A stretch of 64,000 nt of DNA from Arthrobacter sp. MAHUQ-56 (lineage in GTDB: Bacteria; Actinomycetota; Actinomycetes; Actinomycetales; Micrococcaceae): the NCBI RefSeq assembly GCF_019710585.1, contig NZ_JAIFZQ010000004.1, positions 124,001-188,000 of the forward strand, read 5' to 3'. Numbering within the stretch: position 1 is the stretch's first letter; each line of letters starts with the position of its first letter. Shown one piece after another: positions 27,381-39,600 of the stretch. Both the position numbers and the translations under genes were made by a program. Below the pieces are notes generated by a model, which worked only from the letters and a program-made list of their open reading frames with translations, was not told the origin of the DNA and searched no databases.

Positions 27381-27418
27381 TGCCCGTCTGACGGCCCCCA
27401 GCGGGCGTCAGACGGGCA
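27381..27418 (-). terminator. terminator after the citrate-type transporter
   Basis: TGCCCGTCTGACG (27381-27393) pairs perfectly with 27406-27418 over 13 bp around a 12-nt loop. It lies 51 nt past the stop of the leftward transporter gene and upstream of gatC. Confidence 0.8.
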
Positions 27419-27469
27419 CCTTCGATGCCTGGTCCTGCCGCGGGGACAGGGAGCGCAGGCAGCTACAGA

Positions 27470-28951
27470 CTAACCGATACCGATGGCTCCGGTCAGCATG
27501 CCGACGCCCAACATGACGAGGGAAATGACGGCGGTGCGCCACAGCACCTTCTTGTGGTGGTCGCCGAGGTCCACCTTGGCCAGCGAGACCAGCAGCAGGA
27601 TGGCCGGAACCAGGGGGCTCTGCAGGTGGAACGGCTGGCCGGTGATGGAGGCGCGGGCCATGTCCGCGGCACTGACGCCGTAGTGGGCGGCGGTCTCGCT
27701 CAGGACCGGCAGGACGCCGAAGTAGAAGGCGTCGTTGCTCATGAAGAACGTCATGGGGATGCTCAGGACGCCGGTGATGACGGCCATGAACGGGCCCATG
27801 GACGACGGGATGATCTGGACCAGCCATGCGGACATTGCTTCGACCATGCCGGTGCCCTTGAGCACGCCGGTGAGGACCGCGGCGGCCATGACCATGCTGA
27901 CCACGGCCACGATGGACGGTGCGTGGGCCAGCAGCTGGGTGCCCTGGTCCTTGACCTTGGGGAAGTTGACCAGCAGGGCGACGGCGGCGCCCACCATGAA
28001 CACGAACGGCAGCGGGATGACGTTGGCCACGAGCACCACCATCACGGCGACGGTCAGGGCCAGGTTGAACCAGAACAGCTTGGGCCGCAGGGTGCTGCGG
28101 TTGGGGTCCAGGGCAGTGTCCGCCATGGCCGAGTCGCTCTCGTCCACCAGGATTTCGGTGCGCTCCAGTACTGCCACGCCGGCGCCGCCGGCCGGGGAGG
28201 CACCGCGTCCGGAGGCACCACCGGGCGTGCCGCCATTGCGTCCTGTTCCAGAATCCCGGATTGCGGAGGCACCTGCGGAGGTACCGCCGTCGAACTCTTC
28301 GGCAGTGTCCGGGACGCCCCAGATTTCCGGGGCGGTGCTCCGGAGCCGGTTGCGCTCCTGCAGGCCCAGCAGCCAGGCGAAGGCGAAGACGACGGCCAGG
28401 CCGGCCACCAGGGACGGGATCATGGGCACGAAGACGTCGTTGACGTCGATCTTCAGGGCGGTGGCGGCGCGGGCCGTGGGACCGCCCCAGGGCAGGATGT
28501 TCATGGTGCCGTTGGCCAGGCCGGCCACGCAGGTGAGGACCACGGGGCTCATCTTGAGCCGGAGGTAGACCGGAAGCATGGCGGCGGTGGTGAGGATGAA
28601 CGTGGTGGATCCGTCACCGTCCAGCGACACGGCGGCCGCCAGGATGGCGGTACCCAGGACAACCTTGGCGGGGTCGTTGCCCAGCTTGCGGAGGATGAAC
28701 TTCACCAGCGGGTCGAACAGTCCGACGTCGATCATCAGGCCGAAGTAGATGATGGCGAACATCAGCAGGGCCGCGGTGGACGTCATGGACTTCATCGAGT
28801 CCATCACCATGTCGCCGATGCCAAGGCCGGCCCCGGCGAAAAGGCCAAAAACAGTAGGGACGATGATCAACGCCAGCACTGGCGTCAACTTCTTCGTCAT
28901 GATCAGCACCATGAATACCGCGATCATGGCGAATCCAAGTATTACCAGCAC
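27470..28951 (-). CDS. CitMHS-family citrate/organic-acid:metal symporter
   Basis: 493 residues, about 11-12 membrane helices, with a cytoplasmic Gly/Thr/Ala-rich loop in the middle (about 225-275). GTG start with AAGGAG 6 nt upstream. Family landmarks are the N-terminal LVILGFAMIAVFMVLIMTKKLTPVLALI, FDPLVKFILRKLGNDPAKVVLGTAIL, LDGDGSTTFILTTAAMLP and the C-terminal FFMSNDAFYFGVLPVL, AARYG-type helix and QPFHLQSPLVPAILLL. Members import citrate bound to Mg2+ or Ca2+ with protons. It diverges from a DcuS/CitA-type sensor kinase, the classical arrangement for citrate-inducible uptake. The metal preference cannot be read from sequence. Confidence 0.93.
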   Translation of the reverse strand: MLVILGFAMIAVFMVLIMTKKLTPVLALIIVPTVFGLFAGAGLGIGDMVMDSMKSMTSTAALLMFAIIYFGLMIDVGLFDPLVKFILRKLGNDPAKVVLGTAILAAAVSLDGDGSTTFILTTAAMLPVYLRLKMSPVVLTCVAGLANGTMNILPWGGPTARAATALKIDVNDVFVPMIPSLVAGLAVVFAFAWLLGLQERNRLRSTAPEIWGVPDTAEEFDGGTSAGASAIRDSGTGRNGGTPGGASGRGASPAGGAGVAVLERTEILVDESDSAMADTALDPNRSTLRPKLFWFNLALTVAVMVVLVANVIPLPFVFMVGAAVALLVNFPKVKDQGTQLLAHAPSIVAVVSMVMAAAVLTGVLKGTGMVEAMSAWLVQIIPSSMGPFMAVITGVLSIPMTFFMSNDAFYFGVLPVLSETAAHYGVSAADMARASITGQPFHLQSPLVPAILLLVSLAKVDLGDHHKKVLWRTAVISLVMLGVGMLTGAIGIG

Positions 28952-29181
28952 AGCCGGCTCCTTCTTGTGAACGGCACCACAGCGTTGTGATGCGTGCTAC
29001 AGACTGTAGGGTGGCGTCCGTCACGGCAGCGCCTTTGGCTCAATTGATTGGCATACTGCTTATTGGGAGCATTTTGCTCATTGTGCTCACCGGGTTTTTC
29101 GCGCTTTTCGTACCGTAACGGCACCCTTGGAGCGCACCACAAGTGCACACCAGCCCGTCCCACACCCATCAAGGAGGATGA
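28952..29181. promoter_or_regulatory. divergent control region, transporter and sensor kinase
   Basis: 230 bp with an AT-rich centre (about 29035-29090). CTACAGACTGTAG (28997-29009) is a perfect palindrome near the transporter, and GAGCATTTTGCTC (29069-29081) is another. Either could be bound by the CitB-like response regulator. No promoter boxes could be fixed with confidence. Confidence 0.4.
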
Positions 29182-30954
29182 ATGCAGCGATCCGTGTCCC
29201 GGCAGCCGCTGCGGTTCTCCACCCAGACGCTCCTGTTGCAGCTGTCGGTGGTGCTGCTGGTGGTGTTGCTCAGCGCCGCCGTGCACGCCTGGCTCACCTA
29301 TGACCGGGTGGGCAGCGACGCGGAGAACCAGGCCCTGACCCTGGCCCGGACCGTGGCCTCCGACCCGGAGGTCCGGGCCAACGTGCAGGGCATCAGCGCA
29401 CAGCCCGGCACTCCCCCGGCGTCCGCGCTGCTGGCCGGCCCGCTCCAGGCCTCCGCCGAGGCAGCGCGGACCAGGACCGGAGCGTTGTTCGTGGTGATCA
29501 CCGATGAAACCGGGATCCGGCTGGCACACCCGGACCCCCAGCGGCTCGGCGAGAAGGTCAGCACGGACCCGTCGGAGGCGCTCTCCGGGCAGGAAGTCAC
29601 CACCCGGAACACCGGCACGCTGGGCCCCTCCGCCGGGGCGAAGGTTCCGGTGTACGCGCCCGGCACCACCACGGTGGTGGGCGAGGTGAGCGTGGGCTAT
29701 TCGATGGAGACGGTGGGCCAGACCGTGGCCCGCGACATTGGTCCGGTGGCCCTGACGGCCGCCGGCGCGCTGCTGGCCGGGGTGCTGGGGTCCTTCCTGC
29801 TGCGCCGCCGCCTCCAGCGGCTCACGCTTGGGTTGGAGCCGGAGGAGATCAGCACGCTGGTGCACGACCAGGTGGCCGTGCTGCAGGGCGTGGACGACGG
29901 CGTGATCGGCGTCAGTGCCGACGGCCGGGTGAGCGTCTTCAACGCAGCGGCGCAGCGGCTGCTGGGCCTGCCCGACCTGTCGGGCACGCCGTGGGAAGAG
30001 GCTCCCGTACCGGAGCAGCTGAAGGCCCTGACCCGGCCCGGCTCCGCACGTCAAGGCTCGGGGGGTCAAGAGGCCGGCACTTCTCCAGGTGCCGAAGCCC
30101 TGGAGCTTGTGGCGGGCGGCCGGGTGCTGGTGGCGAATGCCCGCAAGGCACTGCACCGCCGCGAGGACCTGGGCTGGGTGGTCATGCTCCGGGACCGCAC
30201 GGAACTGCAGCAGCTCACCCGGCAGCTCGATGCGGTGGGAACCATGTCCACCGCGCTGCGCGCCCAGCGGCACGAGTTCGCCAACCAGCTGCACACCCTC
30301 GCCGGGTTCCTGGGCATAGGGCAGCACCAGGAGGCACGCGACTACCTTGCCCGGCTCGCCGCCACCGGACCGCTGAAGTTCCCGGTGGACCAGGCCGAGC
30401 TGCTCCAGGACCCGTACCTGCAGGCCTTCGTCGGCGCCAAGGGCGTGGAGGCGGACGAGCGCGGCGTGGCCCTGCGCATCGGGCCCGAAACCCTGGTCCG
30501 CGGGCACGTCACCGAAGCCCAGGACGTGACCACGGTGCTGGGCAACCTGATCGACAACGCCGTCAACGCCGCCGTCGCGGGGTCCTCGACCGACCGCTGG
30601 GTTGAGCTTGAGGTGCTGGATGAGCCCGGCGACGACGGCGGGACGCTGCACGTGGTGGTTGCGGACTCGGGTGATGGCCTGGCCGAGGGAACTGATCCGG
30701 AGGGCGTGTTTGCCGAAGGGTTCACCACTTCGTCCGGCGCGCTTTCCAGGAACACCCGTGCCGGCGGCGGGCAGGGCTTCGGACTGGCCCTGGCGCGCCA
30801 GCTGGCCCGCCGCCGCGGCGGGGATGTCAAGGTTCTGGAGCGCGGGAGCAGGGGCGGTCCGGGAGCGGTGTTCATGGCCACCCTCCCGCACACGACGGCG
30901 GGAAACCCCGCCGCCAAGATCTTGGGGGAAGGCGGAAAGGATGGGAATGGCTGA
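29182..30954 (+). CDS. CitA/DcuS-family sensor histidine kinase
   Basis: 590 residues. ATG with AAGGAGG 7 nt upstream. Domains in order: membrane helix 1 (about 14-38), extracellular PAS-like sensor (about 40-175), membrane helix 2 (about 183-208), cytoplasmic PAS (about 225-330, QGVDDGVIGVSADGRVSVFNAAAQRLLG), then the kinase core. The phosphorylated His is in LRAQRHEFANQLHTLAGFL. The ATPase has the N box VTTVLGNLIDNAVNAA, G1 DSGDGLAEG and GQGFGLALARQLARRRGG. Such kinases sense di- or tricarboxylates outside the cell. It overlaps the response regulator gene by 14 nt and diverges from the CitMHS transporter, its likely target. Confidence 0.95.
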   Translation: MQRSVSRQPLRFSTQTLLLQLSVVLLVVLLSAAVHAWLTYDRVGSDAENQALTLARTVASDPEVRANVQGISAQPGTPPASALLAGPLQASAEAARTRTGALFVVITDETGIRLAHPDPQRLGEKVSTDPSEALSGQEVTTRNTGTLGPSAGAKVPVYAPGTTTVVGEVSVGYSMETVGQTVARDIGPVALTAAGALLAGVLGSFLLRRRLQRLTLGLEPEEISTLVHDQVAVLQGVDDGVIGVSADGRVSVFNAAAQRLLGLPDLSGTPWEEAPVPEQLKALTRPGSARQGSGGQEAGTSPGAEALELVAGGRVLVANARKALHRREDLGWVVMLRDRTELQQLTRQLDAVGTMSTALRAQRHEFANQLHTLAGFLGIGQHQEARDYLARLAATGPLKFPVDQAELLQDPYLQAFVGAKGVEADERGVALRIGPETLVRGHVTEAQDVTTVLGNLIDNAVNAAVAGSSTDRWVELEVLDEPGDDGGTLHVVVADSGDGLAEGTDPEGVFAEGFTTSSGALSRNTRAGGGQGFGLALARQLARRRGGDVKVLERGSRGGPGAVFMATLPHTTAGNPAAKILGEGGKDGNG

Positions 30955-31609
30955 GGATTTTCGGGTCCTGATCGTGGACGACGACTTCCACGTGGCGAAA
31001 CTTCACGCGGCGTATGTTGACTCGGTGGCGGGCTTCCTGGCCCTGGCCCCGGTCGGCTCGGCGTCCCTGGCACTGCAGGCCATCCATAGCCTGCGCCCGG
31101 ACCTGGTGCTGCTCGACGTGTACCTGCCGGACGCGTCCGGCCTGGACCTGCTGCAGCAACTGGACGTGGACACGATCATCCTCAGCGCGGCCTCCGACGC
31201 CGCGTCGGTCCGGGCGGCTTTCCGCCGCGGCGCCCTGGGCTACCTGCTGAAGCCCTTCACCGCGGAGTCGCTGTCGCAGCAGCTGCGCTCCTACACCCGG
31301 TACCGGCGCCTCCTGGGCCAGCCGGGTGCGCTGGACCAGGAGGCGGTGGAACGGGCGAAACGTTCGCTGATCCCGGGCGATGTCACGCCGTCGTCAAAAC
31401 CCCGTTCTGCAACGGAAGCGGCGGTGCTGGAGTCCCTGGCCCCCGGCGAGCAGTATTCAGCGGCCGAGGTGGCCGCCCGCGTGGGCGTCTCCCGGGCAAC
31501 CGCGCAGCGCTACCTGTCTTCACTGGCGGACGACGGCGCGGTGGACATCCAGCTGCGCTACGGAACCACGGGCAGGCCGGAGCACCGCTACGGCCTGGCG
31601 GGCAAGTAG
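30941..31609 (+). CDS. CitB/DcuR-family response regulator
   Basis: 222 residues from the ATG at 30941; an ATG 6 nt on, preceded by AAAGGA, is equally possible, while the longer in-frame reading to 30602 lies within the kinase gene. Receiver domain (about 6-120) with acidic pair VDDDF, phosphoacceptor Asp in LVLLDVYLPDASG, Thr/Ser in IILSAASD, and Lys in GYLLKPFT. The output domain is a winged helix (about 165-220, GEQYSAAEVAARVGVSRATAQRYLSSL) of the CitB type. Partner of the overlapping sensor kinase; expected to activate the divergent transporter gene. Confidence 0.94.
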   Translation: MGMAEDFRVLIVDDDFHVAKLHAAYVDSVAGFLALAPVGSASLALQAIHSLRPDLVLLDVYLPDASGLDLLQQLDVDTIILSAASDAASVRAAFRRGALGYLLKPFTAESLSQQLRSYTRYRRLLGQPGALDQEAVERAKRSLIPGDVTPSSKPRSATEAAVLESLAPGEQYSAAEVAARVGVSRATAQRYLSSLADDGAVDIQLRYGTTGRPEHRYGLAGK

Positions 31610-31634
31610 GACGAACGGGTCACAACGGGGAAAA

Positions 31635-32015
31635 TCAGGCGCTCTTCTGGGCGACGAGCTCGATCTCGACGAGCATCTTCGGGTCCAGGAACGGCAGCAC
31701 GTGCACGAGGGAGAGCGTGGGGCGGATGTCGCCGAACACTTCGCCGTGGGCCTTGCCGGCTTCCTCCCACTTGCTGATGTCCGTCAGGTACAGCTTGGAC
31801 TGCACCACGTCCTCGTAGCCGAAGCCGGCGTCGGCCAGGACCTTGCCGAGCTTCTGCAGGATGTACTGCGTCTGGGTGTAGAAGTCATCACCGACGATGC
31901 CCTCATCACCGCTGGCGGCGGTGGCTGAGATGTAGAGGGTGTTGTCCACCTGGACGGCGCGGGAGTAGCCAAGGGTCTGTTCCCAGACGGAGCCGGTACC
32001 GAAGGTTTTGCGCAT
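31635..32015 (-). CDS. RidA/YjgF-family enamine/imine deaminase
   Basis: 126 residues from the ATG at 32015, which has AAAGG 7 nt upstream. RidA proteins are small trimeric hydrolases that clear reactive enamines formed by PLP enzymes. The family blocks are present: GYSRAVQVDNTLYISATAA, QTQYILQKLGKVLADAGFGYEDVV, KLYLTDISKW and the end KMLVEIELVAQK. The Arg of the classical RxxxTxxV/P active-site region is less clear: the matching segment reads SLVHVLPFLDPKMLVEIE, so a member of a RidA subgroup without deaminase activity is possible. Convergent with the response regulator. Confidence 0.85.
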   Translation of the reverse strand: MRKTFGTGSVWEQTLGYSRAVQVDNTLYISATAASGDEGIVGDDFYTQTQYILQKLGKVLADAGFGYEDVVQSKLYLTDISKWEEAGKAHGEVFGDIRPTLSLVHVLPFLDPKMLVEIELVAQKSA

Positions 32016-32062
32016 GGGTGGGCCTTTCAAAACTGGAATGGGTCGCCACCACTGTAGGGCTG

Positions 32063-32566
32063 CTACAGGTCGCGGCGGTAAACCAACAGTTTTGTGTCGG
32101 TTCCCGGTACGAACCAGTCACGGTGGGGCACCCGCTGGAAGCCCGTCTTGCGGTACAGCCCGTGTGCGCTCTCCCAGGCCTTGCCGGTGGTGAGGGACAC
32201 TCCGCGGATGCCGGGAAGTGTTTTCGCGTAGCTGAGGATGGCGTCAACCATGGCCTTGCCGGCACCGCTGCGCTGGACGGCAGGGTCCACCACCAGCATG
32301 CGGAACTCGAGCTCGTCCTGCTGCGCGATGTCCGAATAGGGCTCGCCCGCAAGTGCCAGCGTTACTGAGCCGACGACGGTGCCCTGGCGTTCGGCTACCC
32401 AGATGGTGGCCTGCGCCGCGCGCTCGGCCACGTCCATGATTTTCACCATGTAGGGGTGTGCGGCGTCGTCGAAGTAGCCGGCGGAGAGGTAGGAGTCCCG
32501 GGTGATGCGGGCAATGGCTGCGAAGTCGGCCTCGGCGGCGGGACGGATCGTGATCTGCGGCTGCAC
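32063..32566 (-). CDS. GNAT-family N-acetyltransferase
   Basis: 167 residues. The GNAT acetyl-CoA site is visible as ELEFRMLVVDPAVQRSGAGKAMVDAIL (motif A, QRSGAGKA) followed by LTTGKAWESAHGLYRKTGFQRV (motif B). The N-terminal ITIRPAAEADFAAIARITRDSY is the usual first strand and helix. The acceptor substrate cannot be deduced. It lies 47 nt upstream of ridA in the same direction and may be co-transcribed. Confidence 0.9.
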   Translation of the reverse strand: MQPQITIRPAAEADFAAIARITRDSYLSAGYFDDAAHPYMVKIMDVAERAAQATIWVAERQGTVVGSVTLALAGEPYSDIAQQDELEFRMLVVDPAVQRSGAGKAMVDAILSYAKTLPGIRGVSLTTGKAWESAHGLYRKTGFQRVPHRDWFVPGTDTKLLVYRRDL

Positions 32567-32704
32567 CCATCAATGGTAGTGGCGGTTTCTGCCTCCACCG
32601 CGGCAAACCGCACTTTCCGTGACCGAACTATCAGAACCGGCCTGGCCCGGAGCTTCCGTTGGGCCCGTTCAGGCCGGGGTACCCGTGCACGTGCGTGACC
32701 AGAT

Positions 32705-35901
<3,197 letters not shown>

Positions 35902-36516
35902 TCAATGCGATCGCAGCCGGTTCCGGTTGCGGTTCCACCAGGCGAAGGCGACAGCGGAAACGGCCACCAGCAGCGTTCCAAAGGCGATGGGCAGGAGCGC
36001 CGGGCCGCCGTCTTCCTGGCCACGGGCAGGGGCACCGGCGGCCATCCGGGCGGCCCCGGCGGACCGGGTCACGGGACTGTTCCAGTCCTGCCCGTTGGAG
36101 GGGCCGGTGGGCGGGCGGTAACCGGCAGCGGCTGAGGCGGTTTCCGTGGCGGAACCGTCGGGGCCTGCCGGTGCCGTGGCGCGGACTGCAGCAGGAGCGG
36201 GCTGCGGATTGTCTGCCTGCGGCTGCTGGGACTGGACAGGCTGGGCCGGAGCCTCAGCAGGTGGCGCGGGCGGCGCCGGTGGGTCCGCCGGGTCCTTGGC
36301 TTTGCGCGACCGTCCGGATTGACCGGTGTCCGGACTGCTGGCAAGGACCGGCAGGCAAAATAGCCCGCAGTCCTGCGTTGCTGTTGCCGGGGCGGGCGAG
36401 GGTGCCGGGGTGGCAGCGGGCGCCGGGCCGGCCGGGAAGAAACTGAAGGCCAGGGCCAGGGCTGCTGCTGATGCCGTCGTCGAAACAGCGCGGAGAACCG
36501 GTGCGGACGGGGTCAT
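35902..36516 (-). CDS. exported, C-terminally anchored Pro/Ala-rich protein
   Basis: 204 residues from the ATG at 36516, with AAAGG 6 nt upstream. Signal peptide (about 1-34, ending in PAPAATPAP), then a single Cys pair (DCGLFCLPV). A long Pro/Ala/Gln-rich low-complexity stretch follows. It ends with a membrane helix (about 178-197, LLPIAFGTLLVAVSAVAFAWW) and a basic tail, NRNRNRLRSH. So it is predicted to be held in the membrane by its C-terminus, with the body outside. No known domain. It is the last gene of the leftward run behind the EssC-like ATPase, though a hairpin lies between. It could be an accessory or substrate of that system; this is inference only. Confidence 0.72.
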   Translation of the reverse strand: MTPSAPVLRAVSTTASAAALALAFSFFPAGPAPAATPAPSPAPATATQDCGLFCLPVLASSPDTGQSGRSRKAKDPADPPAPPAPPAEAPAQPVQSQQPQADNPQPAPAAVRATAPAGPDGSATETASAAAGYRPPTGPSNGQDWNSPVTRSAGAARMAAGAPARGQEDGGPALLPIAFGTLLVAVSAVAFAWWNRNRNRLRSH

Positions 36517-36584
36517 TGCTACCTTTCGATGCGCGCAGCCCCCCACCGCGGCTTTCTGGTGTCCCCGGTAGTCTTCTACAACGC

Positions 36585-36625
36585 CCTGCGGGGCCGCAAA
36601 TCCCGGCAGGTTGCGGCACCGCAGG
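36585..36625 (-). terminator. hairpin after the EssC-like gene
   Basis: 15-nt arms (36585-36599 and 36611-36625) pair with one mismatch around an 11-nt loop, 13 nt past the ATPase stop. There is no clear T-run on the minus strand, so it may be a weak terminator or an mRNA-stabilising structure. Confidence 0.55.
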
Positions 36626-36637
36626 CCCGGGCTCTGG

Positions 36638-39600
36638 TCAGTCCCTGTTTTCGGGCGGCAGCGCCACCTGGATTTTCCGGGCTTTGCCGCGCCCCACCAC
36701 GTACCCGCGGCCGGGGATGAAGTCGGGGCTGACCCGGCCCAGGGACGTGTTCAGCAGGCTGTCCCCCTCGATGTCGCCGGGGTTGAGCAGCAGGCCGCGC
36801 CGGCCGGACTTGAACGGCTGCGCAAGCTGCCATGCGGAGGACCAGGTGGAGGATTCCGACTCGCCGATGACCCACTGGTCTGCCTTCAGCGATGCCGTCA
36901 CCAACTGCGCCATCCCGGACTCGGCAATGGTGTCAGTGAACTCGGTAAGCCCTTCGATGAAGAACGCCAGCGCACCGGGGTTCCCGGTGGAGTGTTCCAC
37001 CAGGTCCTCCACCACCTCGGCAAAGTCGTCCGGCCCCACCACGGAGCGGCTCCAGAGGGGAAGGGATGCGACGGCGGAGCGGCGGGACCCGAGGTAGATC
37101 AGCTCCGTGCCGGGATTCGATCGGCGCAAGGCGTACGCAAGGGTCACCAGGGCCACGGTGCGTCCCGCGCCGGGCGGGCCGGCAAGGAGCAGCGGGCCCC
37201 TGGCCATGATTTCGGCAGGCTGCAGGGACTCGTCGTCCACGCCGATGACCGGCAGGTCCGGTGTGCCGGCAGGTAGGACATCCAGGTCCACCTGCTCCGG
37301 AAGGCGTTCGATTCCCGGTGCCGTGTCCAGCCCCTGGCGCCGCATCGCTTCGCTGAGCTTGTGCACTTCGCGGGCCTGCAGGGCCAGGTTCGAGTTGCCG
37401 CCCAGGACGGCCAGCTGGACCTCGAGCCCGTCGAGCAGCCCGCGGCCCGGCGGCGACGTGGCGGACAGGACGTCGCGGGGCACGTCCAGGGAGATGTAGT
37501 CGTCCTCCGAGGACAGGCGCAGGACCAGCCGGCGCTGGATCGAGGCGAGCAGCGACGCGGGGACGGCGTTGGGCCGGTCCCCGGTCACCACCAGGTGGAT
37601 TCCGAGGGTGCGGCCGTCGGTGGCGAGCTGGAGGAAGATGTCCCAGAGCCCGGAGAGCTTGCTGTGCTCGTAGGCTTCCCGGAACGCGGACATGCCGTCC
37701 ACCAGCACGAAGATCCGCTTCTCGTCCGGCCGGTTGGCCAGCCTGCGGTACTCCACGATGGTGGAGGCCCGTACCTCGGCGAACCGGGCGGCGCGCTGTT
37801 CAGCGACGTCGCGCAGGAGGCGCAGCAGCCGCCCGACCCGCTCGACGTCGTCGCCGTCGATGATTTCACCCACGTGCGGCAGCTCGTCCAGCATCCGCAG
37901 GCCCGCCGAGCCGCAGTCGATGCCGTACACGTGGACCGGGCCGCCGCGTGGCGTCACCGCGGCGGCAATCGCAATGCCCCGCAAGGCCGCGGACTTGCCG
38001 GAACCGCCTGTGCCGTAGATGGCCATGTTGCCGTCACGGTCCGGCTCGTAGAACACGGTGGGCTGGTCCTGGTGCACGGGGTCGTCGGCGACTCCCAGCA
38101 GCAGCTGTTCGTCCGACCGCGGGTTGGGCAGCTTGGAGAAATCGTAGGTCTTGGCCAGTTCGTCCAGCCACGGCTTCCGGGGCGGGGCGATGGCCAAAGC
38201 GTCGGCAGCCCGGACGATGTTGGTGGTCATCCTGGCGATGTCGTTGGGGCCGGCGGGTTCGGCGGCCACCGGCTTTTCCGGCGCGGGCGCTTCCCAGCTG
38301 GGTCCGGAGCCGAACGCCATTTCCACGATGTCGACCTGCGGCCGCTGCGGCTTGTCCGTGGTCCAGCCGCCGGCATAGCCGGTCTGGAAGCCCTGGATCC
38401 GGCCCGGTCCGGTCTTGGCCGCGCCGCGGCCCGGGATGGCGGGGTCGAAGTAGGCGGCGTCCGGGACGCCGAGGATGTCCGTGGCGTCGTCCTCGTCGGC
38501 CATCCGCAGCGCCACGCGCAGGTTGGTGTTGGCGCGCAGGCTGTCCTTGATGACGCCGGCGGGGCGCTGGGTTGCCAGGATGAGGTGCAGGCCCAGGGAG
38601 CGGCCGCGGGCGGCGACGTCCACCACGCCGTCCACGAATTCCGGCACCTCGTTGGCCAGGGCTGCGAACTCGTCGACGATGATGACCAGGTACGGCGGCG
38701 CGTCAGGGTCCGCCTCGCGCTGCAGCGCCAGCAGGTCCTTGGCCTTCTTCCGGTTCAGCAGCTGTTCACGGTAGTGCAGCTCTGCGCGCAGCGAGGTCAG
38801 GGCCCGGCGCACCAGGTGCGGGGAGAGGTCGGTGACCAGGCCCACGGTGTGCGGCAGGTTGATGCAGTCGGCGAAGGCCGCGCCGCCCTTGTAATCGACG
38901 AACAGGAAACTGACCCGGTCGGGACTGTAGGCGGCGGCCATGCCCATTACCCAGGACTGCAGGAACTCGGACTTGCCCGCACCGGTGGTACCGCCCACGA
39001 GGGCGTGCGGCCCTTCGTTCTTCAGGTCCAGGTACAGCGGCTCAATGCCCTTGGAGCCCACCAGGGCGCGCAGCGTGCCGTTGTCCTTGCGGTTTGCCAC
39101 GGCGCTGGCGTGCACGGAGTTGTTTTCCGTCCACCGTTCGGCCACCGCCTGCGGGTTGTCCAGGAAGTCCTTGCCGATCAGGGTGGCGTAGGACACCGCG
39201 CGCGGCAGGTCGGAGTCATCATTGACCGGTTTGCCCACGTCAACCACTGGCGCCAGCATCCGGGCAAGCTGCCCGGCGAGGTCTGCGTCCACGCTTTCGC
39301 AGCTGACGGGGTAGGTGTGGCGGCCCAGGCGGACCTGGCCGGTGGTGGTGCCGTGGTCACCGTCCACCACCATGAAGTCGCGGCAGGCCGCAGGGAGGGC
39401 CTGGATGTCGGTGGCCACCCACAGGACATGCACGCCGGAATCGGGTCCGCGTTCGGCCAGCCGGGTGAGCCGGCCGCGGTCCACGGGGGCGTCGTCCTCC
39501 ACGATGACCAGGACGGCCGGCAGGACCGGTTCCTCCACCTCGTGCTTGGCCGGGTCCAGGCCAGGCCGCAGCCCGGGGCCCGACCGTTTGGCAGCTGCCT

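Noticed and set aside
30602..30940. Extended N-terminus for the response regulator
   Set aside because: It lies within the kinase gene and encodes no receiver residues; the domain begins after 30941.
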